In this document: positions 37,030 through 48,473 of the stretch, in pieces
Layout: each line of letters opens with the position of its first letter
Numbering within the stretch: the first letter of the stretch is position 1
Origin: Echiichthys vipera
Taxonomy: Eukaryota > Chordata > Actinopteri > Perciformes > Trachinidae
Reading direction: 5' to 3'
Length of the DNA: 64,000 nt
Assembly (NCBI GenBank): GCA_963691815.1
Contig: OY829667.1
Location: 6,261,571-6,325,570, forward strand
Notes under the pieces: model-generated
What the model saw: the letters and a program-made list of their open reading frames with translations, nothing else
What the model was told of the DNA's origin: nothing
The model's database searches: none
Program-made: the position numbers and the translations under genes

Positions 37030-37215
37030 AAATACAGAGTGGCCAGTGGATGAGTGGTTAGGGCAGTCGCCCCGTGTAGAGAGGCTGAAGGTCCTCGAGG
37101 CAGCGGCTGCGGGTTCAACTCCGACCTGTGGCCCTTTGCTGCATGTCTCCCCCTCTCTCATCCCATTTCCTGTCTGTTCTTCATAATAAAAGGCTTGAAA
37201 ACTGCCAAAAAATAA
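37030..37215 (+). mobile_element. tRNA-derived SINE, family B
   Basis: The head contains GTGGTTAGGGCAGTCGCC and, 50 bp later, a B-box-like GGGTTCAACTCC. The body has GTGGCCCTTTGCTGCATGTC and a run of CTC blocks, and it ends in AATAAAAGGC followed by A-rich sequence. This is a familiar teleost SINE layout. Confidence 0.75.
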
Positions 37216-38089
37216 TCTTAAAATCAAATTATTTGCACATAGTTGACACTGTGTTTACAGTGTGGTAACAGTTGTTTCCACACTGCACGTGGAACCTCTC
37301 ACATCCCAGATGATGCTGAGCGTGGACAGGAAATCGATCTGCTGGGGATTGATTACAGTGGGAGAGGCTCGTCAGTGCGATCGATGGCATTGACCGTCTC
37401 AGGCAGCATGGCAGAGGGACAGCGCTGGTCTTGTTTATGTTTATGGGCCCATTAATGTAGTTTTGCAACCTGTGAGAAGCTGCTCATTCTGACATATTTA
37501 GGTGTTGCTCTGTGTCTTACTCTCATGCTCTGTGTTGTGTCTGGCCCAAGTTTTGACCAGTATACACACTGATAGTCATCTCCTGCTCTTTAAAGGCTTG
37601 TTAAGTCTGCACAATCTGCAGCAAAGATCATTTTTCATGCCACTATAGGATGCGGGCTCTCAGATCAGTGTCAGTGATGATGTCTCCAGGATATTCTCCC
37701 TTTTTAAAGATGTAGAGAGAGATGCTCTCCCCAGTACAGAGACTATAAAAAGTGTTATTAATATTTTATTGTCCCATCGGTCACCCAGGGACATCAACAT
37801 TGCGGTTAAGCTGCTCCTGTGTAGCTCTGCCTTTATGCTTGGACTCATTTTCATGCTAGAGAACAAGTGTTTAGCCTGACGGACGAAACATTCAGTCTTA
37901 AGTTTCATCACATCGTTGAATCTCGTTGCAGCTGACTTCAGAGACTCACACACTCAGACACTTGCTTTCTGGCAAAAAAAAAGATGCTATGAGTGTTTTT
38001 GTTTTTATAAGTGTTGCTTTGTCCATGGGCACAGTCATGCAAAAGGCCCCACTATCTGTCCTACATACGAGACTTTGTGGTTGTATTGT

Positions 38090-38720
38090 GTCCCATTCTT
38101 TTGTGTCTCTGTGGTTGTTTTGTGTGTCTTTGTGGTTGATTTGTGTGTCTTTGTTGTCTTTTTGTGTCTCATTGTTTTGTGTCTCCTTGTGGTTGTTTTG
38201 AGTCTCGTTGTGGTCTATTTGTTTCTCTTTTGTGGTTGTTTTGTGTCTCTTTGTGGTTGTTTTGAGTCTTGCTTTGGTTGTTTTGTGTCTATTTGTGTCT
38301 CCTTGTGGTTATTTTGAGTCTTGTTGAGGTTGTTTTTGTCTTTATATGTCTTGTTGTGGTCTATTTGTGTCTCTTTGTGGTTGTTTTGAGTCTTGTTGAG
38401 GTTGTTTTTGTCTTTATATGTTTTGTTGTGGTTTATTTGTGTCTCTTTGTGGTTGTTTTGAGTCTTGTTGAGGTTGTTTTTGTCTTTATATGTCTTGTTG
38501 TGGTCTATTTGTGTCTCTTTGTGGTTGTTTTGTGTCTTGTTGTGGTTGTTTTTATCTTTGTGTCTCATTATGTTCGATTTGTGGCTCTTTGTGGTTGTTT
38601 TGTGTCTTTTTTTTGTGTCATTTTGCATCTCTCTGTGGTCGATATGTGTCTCTTCGACTGACAGGTAAAGGCCGGGGGTCCCTGACACTTTGGGCCCCTG
38701 TCCCTGGGCCCGGTAGGCCC
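38090..38720. repeat. degenerate GT-rich satellite-like array, copy 2, in vangl2 intron 1
   Basis: Units such as TGTGTCTCTTTGTGGTTGTT and TTGAGTCTTGTTGAGGTTG repeat. The block around 38340-38510 contains two to three nearly identical copies of about 81 bp. The right end is GGGCCCCTGTCCCTGGGCCC followed by GGTAGGCCC. It is the reverse-strand counterpart of 6563-7400. The ORFs here are repeat artefacts. Confidence 0.85.
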
Positions 38721-40100
38721 TTACAGTAATCCATGCATGGCTTTATCACTCTCTCGTAAAGCTGCAACCAGTGAAGCATCCATGTATCTTTTATTACAAA
38801 AAAACATTGCGCATTCTTTGATTTAAAATAGTATTTCATCGCAGCCTTGTGCCCCTACTTATGGATCTGTTTGCAAAATATTCCAGCTGAGAAATCGTTG
38901 TTGTGACTCACATGGAAACCATTAGTGAACGCTGTAGTGTCTAATGTGGAAGACGGACACAGGAGGTCATGGCAGCAAAATTGAGAGCGCGAGGATATTT
39001 GTTATTAGATCAAGAGTCTGGTTCTACGTCCAATTTGGAAAGTACCTTTTTGGAAAACCTAAAGATTGTGTCCTGTCCAGATGAAAAAAGTCAAACTCCA
39101 AATGCAGGACACAAACAGTCAGACTCAAAGCCTGCTATGTGATCAGGGTCTGTTCCTGTCTGCTGAGGTGTGTATTTGAAGGAGAACGAGAGGAGGGGGG
39201 GGCAGAGTTGATGGTTCTGGTTGCTGTGACAACTACCCCCCTCGTGTCTTTTCTCACCCCGAGCCTCCCATTCATCCCCATTGTAGTAGTAGAGCTCTGT
39301 TGCCCTTGGAGACCACAGGGGACAGTTGGAGAATGTGGCGTCTGGACGAGCATGTATCACACGCAGACCCAAAATTAGGAGACAAAGATAAACACACGAC
39401 GTAGGATATGATAAGCTGTGTTTTCTCGTCTGTAAAAAGCCGTCAGGAAACACAATTTTGGTTGATTATCGCACAGTAACATTTGATTTAATGTATCTGT
39501 AATGTAATGTTTAATGTACTGTATATAAAAATGTAATTTACAACAGCTCTAAAGGGCCGGACAGCTTGAAAATGCATGTTTAAATGCTTGAAAAGTGATT
39601 GACCGTTACACCGTCACACAAAGCGTTCACGTATGAAACTGGAACATTGTTGCGCTGCTCTCACGTTCTGCCTCCTCCCCTGTGTGCCGTGCACACTGGA
39701 GCCTCGTATCCTAGAATAGAAGGTGGCTTAATTGCCCTTTATTGGCTGAGAACACACTCGGGGCCAAATCACTCGAGTTTGCTCATAAAAACTCCCTCAA
39801 AGCGGAAGAATGGGCTCGGCCATGCCCTGTAGGACTGAACGCACGCACAGACACTTTCACACACCTCGGACTGCCAGCATTTCAACAATGTCTCCCTTCT
39901 TGTTGCTGCTTCTTGGTATGTTTCCCCTCTGTGATGCTTTTATTCTAATGTGATATGACTAATTCTCTCCCTCTCTCTCTCTCTCTCCTCTCATTTCTCT
40001 TTCTCCCTCCTCTCTGTTCACTCTCCTCTCGCCTTTTCCTTGTCTTTGCCTTTTCCAAGCTCATCATTTTTATGGTTTATCCCCCACTCAGGCCTCCAAG

Positions 40101-40262
40101 ATAGATTCCCTCAGGTGTAAAGTGGACTTGCTGCGCCTCCCTCTGGCCCTCTCCACCAAGTCCATCAGCAATCGTAAGAGCCAGCTGGGCGTGGTCTGGG
40201 AGAAAGGCGGCGGCTCGGGGGCAGGAGGGGCCCGGAAACCACGCCCACCGCCGGCCTCCGAC
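40101..40262 (+). CDS. vangl2: candidate AUA-initiated N-terminal extension of Vangl2
   Basis: Exon 2 starts at 40092 (acceptor CACTCAG) and is open in the vangl2 frame. An AUA codon at 40101-40103 sits in AAG AUA G, with A at -3 and G at +4, which is a strong initiation context. It lies exactly 54 codons before the AUG at 40263. The extension reads (M)DSLRCKVDLLRLPLALSTKS and then a basic, Gly- and Pro-rich segment. I recall a published report of an AUA-initiated long Vangl2 isoform in vertebrates; this is from memory. The main evidence here is the open frame, the context and the nearby upstream stop. Confidence 0.5.
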
Positions 40263-43200
40263 ATGGACAACGAGTCTACGTACTCGGGCTACTCCTACAA
40301 GTCGTCCCACTCGCGAAGCTCCCGCAAACACAGGTAGCAAACCCCAGATCGTACTGTGTGGGTTGATTAATCTGCCTTTAAATTAAGTCTTCAAATTGCT
40401 GTTTTGTCTGATCATCAGTCCAAAACTCCAAGACATTAAATTTACTTTCATAGAAGAGTAAAAAAACAAACAGATATTTACATTTGTGAAGTCGAAACCA
40501 GTGAATTGGCACAAAAAAAAATGACGTAAGCAAATAATCAAATAACAAAAGAGTTGCTGCTTAATGTTCTGTCAAATTTTCTAATTAATCAACACATTTT
40601 TTAAGCTGTGTTGTTTAAGGCCATGCGTAAATGTCAAGTTACTTGGACTTTATAGATATATTTGCAACATTATATCGATTGAAATGAAGTTGTCGGCAAC
40701 AGAAAATGAATGTGTGACTACTCCTGAATAATTGTTCAGTTATATTTCAATTAAAAATGCCCAAAATTCTTAATTGAGAAAACAATTGGATGATAATTAA
40801 TAATCCAAATGCTTGTTAGTTGCAGCCGTGGAATAAACACACAGAAAAGGACATAAATCAAATGTACCACACATCCTTAAAGAGACAGTGTAGATTTTGA
40901 ACGTTTCCCACTCTGGTGCCCCCGAGTGGTGAAAAAAGGCAGATAATAATTTGAAAGATCACCTGAAAATCTTCTCATAGTAGCTTTAAATGCTCAAATG
41001 ATGAACAGTGAAAGAAGAAAATATAGTAAAGTAAATGATTGGAATGACTTTCTATGGTTTTGTTTATATAATGTAAACAGACGCTTCTAAGATTTGTTTT
41101 AGATTATAGTTTTACCACAATAGCTCTCATATAACTGCATCACTGACTAGAGGATGATTTAAACCTGCTAGACCATGGGTGTCAAACTGATCCAGTAAAG
41201 GGCCGTGTGGCTGCAGGTTTTCAGTCCAACCAAGCAGAAACACACCTGGTCCAACAAATCAACTGTGTGAAGACAGTTCAGGTGATTGAGTAAGTGGAGT
41301 CAGGTGTGTTCTTGCTTGGTTGGAATGAAAACCTGCAGCCACACGGCCCTTTACTGGATCACTTTGACACCCCTGTGCTAGGCAGTTTGCAATAATCTGT
41401 CTGATGGATAATAAACCGCCCCTGACTTCCTTTTCTCCAGGGAGAGGAGGGACAGGCATCGCACCAAGAGCCGCGACAGCAGCATCCGTGGGGACAAGTC
41501 CGTGACCATCCAGGCCCCTGGAGAACCGCTGCTGGACGCAGAGTCCACCAGAGGAGACGACAGGGTCAGTTAGATTTGAATCATTCCCTTTTGAGCCGCG
41601 TTGGGCTGCGTATCTCCAACGCTCTTCTCTGCTCTCTCTTCAGGATGACAACTGGGGCGAGACCACCACGGTGGTCACCGGCACCTCCGTGGACAGCATC
41701 TCCAACGAGGACCTGACACGCATGTCGAAGGACCTCGAGGATTCTTCGCCACTTGAATGCCGCCGTTACCTCAGTCCGGCGGTAGGCGCCGTCCTGGGGC
41801 TCTTCGCTCTTGTCACTCCTCTGGCCTTCTTGGCCCTCCCGCAGCTCCTTTGGCGGGATACGCTGGAACCTTGCGGCACGCCGTGCGAGGGCCTTTACAT
41901 TTCTCTGGCCTTCAAGCTCCTGATCCTGCTCATCTCCACGTGGGCGCTGTTTCTCCGCCCGCCCAGAGCCACTCTGCCCCGCTTCTTCATCTTCCGCTGT
42001 CTGCTGCTGGCGTTGGTCTTCCTCTTCGTGGCGTCCTATTGGCTCTTCTACGGGGTGCGGGTGCTGGAGCCCAGAGAGACGGACTACAGGGGGATTGTGG
42101 GATATGCTGCGTCTCTGGTTGACGCACTGCTGTTCATTCAGTACCTGGCCCTGGTGCTGCTGGAGGTCAGACATCTGCAGCCGGCGTTCTGCCTGAAGGT
42201 TGTGAGGACCACAGATGGAGCCAGTCGCTTCTACAACGTGGGACATCTCAGGTGAGTGTGTGTGGAATATCAGGAACATTTGTCTAGTCCTAGAGAGAAT
42301 TGAGGCAAATTATTTGTCATGGTTCAAGATTAATACACAAGAAAATCAGTTTGTGGCGTAAAGTTAGCATTACAGCTGAATGTTTCACTTATCCGGCTCT
42401 CGCACACGTTTGAAGGCACATGTACGCTTCTATTTTTATCAGTCCAGCTGTCTGCAGTGGCCACAAGTTTTACCCAGAGATAAACATACATTATCGCTTC
42501 CTGGAGCATATTTCTATGCTTTGAGTCTGTTTTGCATGCATGACAGCTATGAATGTGTGTTGGGCTCTAAGTAATGCCAAAACGCAGGTGATCTACGCTC
42601 ATTACTGTGCCTGAACGCATCCTGTGTAAAAACAGATGGTGGATTGATGCAAACAGGCTGCTCACGCTTCCTCCTGTGTGGGCGGGGTCCGATGTTGACA
42701 TATTGTCGACCAAAAGTAGTCCGAGACAGCATCTGCGACTCTTAACTGCACTTTGCACATGCAACCATATTTAGGTTACACATACTAACAAATCATTTTC
42801 AAGTGATCCTGTTACAATGTTATGCATTTTGTTAAGGCATAATTAGACATAATTCAATGGTCGTGTGACGGAAACTCTTGGAACTTTGCACAATTTGTCC
42901 TCGTAGTGACAATATTCCCGTGCAGGATCACAACATTGTCAAACCATAATAGAACAAATGCAGTTTGAATGATATGATGCTTTCATCAGTACAAAATGAA
43001 TGCAGGTTGCAGAATGCATTTGTCAAGTTAAAAATATCTTTTTTAAATTTTTTATTTAACAAGCAGTTCATTCCCTGCACTGGCTACTTTAGTTATTTGT
43101 TATTTTATTTTTTATAGGATTTCTAGCCAAGGCTAAAAGATCATACTATCAAATGGATTTCAGGTCATATTTTGACCTCAAACGGGAGATGGTTGTTCCT

Positions 43201-45271
43201 GCTTCATAATTACCCCCCTGCCCTTCTTTATCACTTTGTCCAAGCTGTTGTCTTCTGCTTCATGGGGTTATATATAGTCTCTCGCCCTGTGGGAGAAGAT
43301 GTTTCTTCCTCAAATGGTTGACCACTTCCTTCATCTTCGTGTCAGTGTCATGAAAATGTCATCTCAAAAGTGATGAACAGTGATAAGAGCTAATTATATT
43401 TTTTAGTATGCTAGTTAAAGGGAAGGACTTTGTTTTTTTTCTTCCAGTATTCAGCGGGCAGCAGTGTGGGTTCTGGACCAGTACTACAGCGACTTCCCCG
43501 TCTATAACCCCGCCCTGCTCAACCTGCCCAAGTCCATCCTCTCCAAGAAGATGTCTGCCTTCAAGATCTACAACCTGGGGGAAGGTACAAATGATCTTGT
43601 GTCCAGTATTCTTATCTTTAACCTCTGAATCAGAATGATTCCTCTAATGGTTCTGTTTAAAATACAGTGGAGAAGTCTTACGGAAACTCACGGCGCTCTG
43701 AACATTACTTAGGCTACAATAACGTACTCGACCAATCCATACTACTACTGACGATAGAATCCAAAATTACTGTCAAATATGACAAAAAAACATATTGCTG
43801 GGTACCAGTCGTCCTGTGGTAGACAGTTCTGCTGTAATGTCAAGAAGTGTGGAATTGAAGGGACGACCGCCGTAGCCATCCCTTCAATCGTCGCTGTTAA
43901 GACAGTTGTCTGTTAGATGGGATATTGATTTGGTTGTTCCTGTCCACAGAGAACAGCGCCAATAACTCTACGGGTCAGTCCAGAAGTATGGTCGCCGCCG
44001 CCGCTCGGAAAAGAGACAACTCCCACAACGAGTTCTACTACGAGGAGGCAGAGGTGGAGCGCAGGGTCCGCAAACGCAAGGCCAGGTGAGGACACACCCA
44101 CACAAATATGTGCATGTATAAAGATACAGATTGAGTGTTAATGATCCTTGTGAATCAGTTGGTTAAGTCTGATAAAATGGAAAATATGACACTTAAAGAA
44201 TTGACCAATTGCTAAAAAAAAAAAGATCTATAAGAGCAGCTTTAAATCCACATTAGTGTCTCACTCAATCTGCCGTGTCTCCTCACAGGCTAGTGGTGGC
44301 AGTAGAAGAAGCCTTCACCCACATCAAGCGTCATCAGGATGAAGAGGCGACCGTGTCCTCCCCGAAACACCCGCGGGAGGTGATGGACCCCAGGGAGGCA
44401 GCCCAAGCCATCTTTGCCCCTATGGCGAGGGCCATGCAGAAGTACCTGCGTGCCACCAGGCAGCAGACCTACCACAGCATGGAGAGCATCATCCATCACC
44501 TGCAGTTCTGCATCACACACAACATGACCCCCAAGGTAAGGAGGTATTTTTATTATTTTTATTAAAGATTTTATATTATCATCACTTTGCAGTAATTCTA
44601 TGTTTTATTGTATTTTCATTTTATATTATTTTAGTTTAACTTTTATCAACATTTTATTTATCCCTTACATCACCAAAAAGTGGTTTGTCGTCGGCATATT
44701 ATGACGCTTTTTTTGAGTTTATGGCCATTTTTTACTTAAATTTCAATGATCTAAAGTGTTTTTTTAAGCTGTCATCTCATTGACCCTGTTGACTGTAAAC
44801 CGTGATAAACTCTTAGAGGAGTAAACATACATTATGAAACCAGGGAAATATAACATAACTTAAATTGTAATTGCGGCTCTAAAAGTAATGCTATATTTTC
44901 AACTTGTAGTTATGTCTCTCAGCCACATTAAACAGTTACTGTTGCATTAGTGCACACTGTTACTAGTACAGCTATTAACTATACACTGATTGAAAAATGT
45001 TTTTTCTTTTCAGGCTTTCCTTGAGCGTTACCTGAGCCCAGGTCCCACCCTCCAGTACCTGGACACAGGCAGAGGGCGCCAGTGGACACTAGTGAGTGAG
45101 GAGCCGGTGACTGCCGCTCTGCGTCAAGGCCAGGTCTTCTCCCTGAGACGCCTGGACTTCTCCCTGGTTGTCACCGTGACTCCCCTCCCTTTCCTGCATC
45201 TGGGCGAGGAGTTCATCGACCCCAAGAGGCACAAATTTGTCATGAAGCTCCAGTCAGAGACGTCTGTGTAG
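40263..45271 (+). CDS. vangl2: Van Gogh-like 2, core planar cell polarity protein
   Basis: Seven coding exons (40263-40333, 41441-41564, 41644-42251, 43448-43584, 43950-44085, 44289-44535, 45014-45271) splice in frame to 526 aa; human VANGL2 is 521. The N terminus has the Ser-rich STYSGYSYKSSHSRSSRKHR cluster, the phosphorylation region of the family. Four membrane segments (about residues 115-245) fall in exon 3. The cytosolic C-terminal half keeps GASRFYNVGHLSIQ, ENS.NNSTGQSR and the VEEAFTHIKR region. The last residues ETSV form a class I PDZ ligand for Scribble/Dishevelled-type partners. VANGL2 acts at the plasma membrane with Prickle in convergent extension and hair-cell polarity. The strong match to human VANGL2 and the SLAM neighbours argue for vangl2 rather than vangl1. 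Nothing is broken. Confidence 0.95.
40395..40840. mobile_element. degraded hAT-like repeat, vangl2 intron 2
   Basis: The segment carries the CAGTCCAAAACTCCAAGACA and GTGAAGTCGAAACCAGTGAA blocks, then AATTGAGAAAACAATTGGAT and TAGTTGCAGCC at the end. This is the reverse end of the AGGGCTGCA-type repeat seen at 15105. The family is from memory and the ends are worn. Confidence 0.45.
41174..41375. mobile_element. palindromic hAT-type MITE in vangl2 intron 2
   Basis: The element begins CATGGGTGTCAAACTGATCC and ends GGATCACTTTGACACCCCTG. The two halves are inverted repeats of more than 70 bp (for example GGGCCGTGTGGCTGCAGG and CCTGCAGCCACACGGCCC). The flanking octamers TGCTAGAC (41166-41173) and TGCTAGGC (41376-41383) match 7 of 8, as expected for a worn 8-bp hAT target duplication. 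Confidence 0.85.
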
Positions 45272-47294
45272 GAGGTGGATGAAGAGGATTCAAAGCTACT
45301 AATCTTAGTGCTTTCAGGGTGTCTTTTTATACCCTTTTTTAAAGTTGTTTTTCATGATTTCTATTTGTCGATAAACAGGACACCCAGATGACATGGCGTG
45401 AATGTCATGAAGCTACAGAAGAGGAAAGGCCAGGCAACAGGAATACCCCGTCTCTGACCTTGTTCCTCAAACAAAGTTAGACACTTGGCTCAAACAGCTG
45501 ACTGTTAACTTCTGATATTGCACTACAGACTGCTTCGAGTTTCCATGATACTGAAGTATTTTTGCTGTATTTTTAGGGGTATTTCAGTGCACATTTAGTG
45601 AAATGTATTGTTTTGATAACAATTTGATCATTTTGATATAAAAAAAAAAGACCACTTGAGTTTACAAATTGGGTTTTAGTGACTTTTTTAAATTCATACA
45701 ACATTTATTCAAGAGAAGATACCCACGTAGGGTCTGTGGTTAATGTACAAGTCTCCTGAGTGTGTACTGACCTTTTTAATGCACAATCAGACTTAGGAGG
45801 CTTCGCTTGAGCTCAGAATTACTCTCCTAACCCCCTTTACTTGAAATGCTGTCTAATTAGACCTTTAAAGGCTACAAACAGGCTTTCACGCTATTGAACC
45901 GCTTCCTCTTTTGGATTCCTCTGAATAGTTTACTGAAAATTGGCCATGCATACTTCCCACTGAGAGTATGTAGTAACACTGGATCGACTTTTAATGCACT
46001 GATAATTTCATAAGTGCGTTTTTTTTGTATTATCCCACACTCAGGTTTTGTTGAATCACTTCTCATTTCTGGAGAACGCACACTCCTGCACTGAGAAGCA
46101 ATCTTAACTTTCTGAGCACAATGTAGGTACGCTATGACCAGTTTACGTCGACTGGTATTGGATGTTTTCACCTCTGCGTCTGAGGTTTGAATCGGATTCA
46201 TGAGTTCCAGCACGATGCAGCCAACAACCGCCAAAGTGCTTCTTTTTTGGCAGCTTGATGTTAATTGTCTTTTGGTATTTTGTAAAGTGAATATATGAAT
46301 TTGTGAATGTGGTTGAGTGTAACAGGATCAAAGTGGGCAGCCTTATGTCCTGACCCCCCTCCCCCAAAGCCCCAGATTCCCTCCATGTATGTATTTTTTT
46401 GGGGGGGCAATGCTTGAACAGCCATCTTAGAACTTAATCTCCATTTTGTTCTGAACTACACACAAAATAAAGTTTAGTGACAGCAGCGGTTGAGATGATA
46501 TTGCGGTTACAAAATCTGTAGACGGACAATAACTAACCTATCTTGGCAAAATCTTAAAAACCAACTATGTGGAACAATACCAGCGTCGCTGCCGCGGCTG
46601 GTAATCACCACGGGTCCTTCATTACTTAACCCGAACTTGCTCTGTCGTGAAGAAGCGCCCTGTGTCCAAATCTGATTTTCAACACTTAAATTTAAAGTGT
46701 AGCTTCAGCAAACCGGACCCACATCAATATCATCAACCGTCACGTAATTTATGCGTGTAAGTGTATTCTCAGAGCACCGCGGCTGTCTTTTCTTGAGTCG
46801 TACGAATTGTCCTTCACGACTTCCTTTGAGCTGACGAAAAAAGTGATAAGATGTAAAAAAATGAATAAATAAGGTCCTTGCCATTTAATTATATTATACC
46901 ATTTAATTAATAAATCATCAAAATGATGCAGATCAGTTTTCTGTTGATTAACAAACAGATTAATAGACTAATCATTCCAGTTCTAGCGTAGTTAAAGGGG
47001 TCAACAGGGGCCCCTCAGCAGCTTCATCGGGCCATGGGTTGTCTTTTGTCACTCAGAGATGTCTTTTTTTAACACTACAGATAGATTGTTACTCACAAGC
47101 AGCTAACCTATACATTTCGGTGCAGTTTTCTAAAGTTGTATTTTTCCTGTTTTTGGATGGAACATTTTACTTGTACTTGATCGAAGCTCCTAACACTTGT
47201 GTCTGAAGAACAATGCATTTAAAAGCAAGGTTGTCTTTTTCTCTTTATGCTGTGTTTTTTTAGGACCGAGTTGATGTAAAAGGTTTTTAATAAA
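45272..47294 (+). other. vangl2: vangl2 probable 3' UTR
   Basis: The sequence after TAG at 45269-45271 is non-coding. Canonical poly(A) hexamers are AATAAA at about 46467 and at 47289-47294. An old AGGGCTGCA-type repeat fragment lies at about 46890-46990. Confidence 0.5.
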
Positions 47295-47496
47295 TGGTCT
47301 CATGCAAAGTGCTTTGTCCCTTATGAGTCACGAGTTTTCTAGAACTTATCTGTTGCAGAAAATGACACTTAACAGTTTCCATTGCTATAATTGTAATAAT
47401 AATAATACATTTTATTTGTGTTGCACTTTACATTCAACAATCTCAAAGTGCCACAGAGCAGAATAGAAACAATATCAACACAAAAGGTAAAATGAT

Positions 47497-47841
47497 AAAG
47501 AATTCCTTTATTAGTCCCGCGAATGGGGAAATTCAGTTTTCACTCAATTATTTTTTCATGTTACACACACACAGGCCCGAAATACACACACATGCACAGA
47601 CAGGACCTATATACATGCAATTAATGGAGAGATGTTAGAGCGAGGGGGCTGCCAATGATCGGCGCCCTGAGCAGTTGGGGGTTCGGTGCCTTGCTTAACA
47701 GCACCTTGACAGTGCCCAGGAGATGAACTGTCATCTCTCCAGCCACCAGTCCACACTCCATTCATGGTCCACACAGGGACTCAAACCAGCAACCCTCCGG
47801 TTGCCAGTCCAGTCACCTATGGACTGAGCTACTACCGCCCC
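47497..47841 (-). mobile_element. tRNA-derived SINE, family A, copy 2
   Basis: Minus-strand copy of the same family as 5265-5567, ending at plus 47841 with the tRNA-like head (GGGGCGGTAGTAGCTCAGTC on the minus strand). The body contains AGCAGTTGGGGGTTCGGTGC. Confidence 0.85.
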
Positions 47842-47884
47842 AAATAAGTGATTAGTTAAAAGGAGAACATCTAAAAGACATTTA

Positions 47885-48185
47885 GCAAAAATGCTTTGGT
47901 GAACAGGAAGATTTTAAAAGCATCTGTAGTCTGCCGGGCCCTCGGGTGGTCAGGGAGGGTGCTCCATAACCTTGGAGCAGCCGACGAAAAGGGCCCGATC
48001 GCTCATGGTGCGGAGCGTGGTTCCTGGGACTTGGAGGGTGTTTGAGGTACCAGAACGGAGGGTGCGTAAGGAGGTCTGGGGGGTGAGGAGTTCCTCCAGG
48101 TATAGGGGGCATGTCCTTGTCCCCTAAATGCACTGGTGTGTAAGGAGAGAGACCTTGTACTATATTCTAAGGGGGACAGGAAGCC
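47885..48185. mobile_element. unclassified dispersed repeat
   Basis: GC-rich text such as GCCGGGCCCTCGGGTGGTCA, GGTGCTCCATAACCTTGG and AAGGGCCCGATCGCTCATGG is typical of a widespread fish transposon-derived sequence near the 3' end of the unit. The same style of sequence flanks the array at 52540-53310. Family not determined. Confidence 0.4.
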
Positions 48186-48473
48186 ATATAGATATAAATA
48201 GAAAAGAGGCTGATGAATGTGATAACCAACTTCATGTGAGGCCAAATATGAAGTCAAAATATGTATGTATGTCAAAATGGGAGTGGAGAATTTGTGACTA
48301 ATATTAGGCCATTCCTGGAAGATTATGATGACGATTTCTTGCCTAAATTTGTCACAAGTTTGTCATAAGAGTTATTGGGTGTCAATGCCGCATGTGGTTT
48401 GTGACTTCCTCCTTTTTGTGTCACACTCAAGCGTCCTTGCGCTCCCGTCTCTCAGTGTTGTCACGCTGAAACG

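Larger units (their letters stand above)
47295..48473. other. vangl2 to SLAM-like intergenic region
   Basis: Only about 1.2 kb separates the vangl2 poly(A) signal from the SLAM-like start codon. Most of it is SINE and repeat DNA (47497-47841, 47885-48185). No core promoter motif was clear in the remaining 290 bp before 48474. Confidence 0.5.

Noticed and set aside
38215..38688. A 157-codon Lys/Asn-rich minus ORF and Val/Leu-rich plus ORFs
   Set aside because: They arise from the tandem GT-rich array and share its periodicity.
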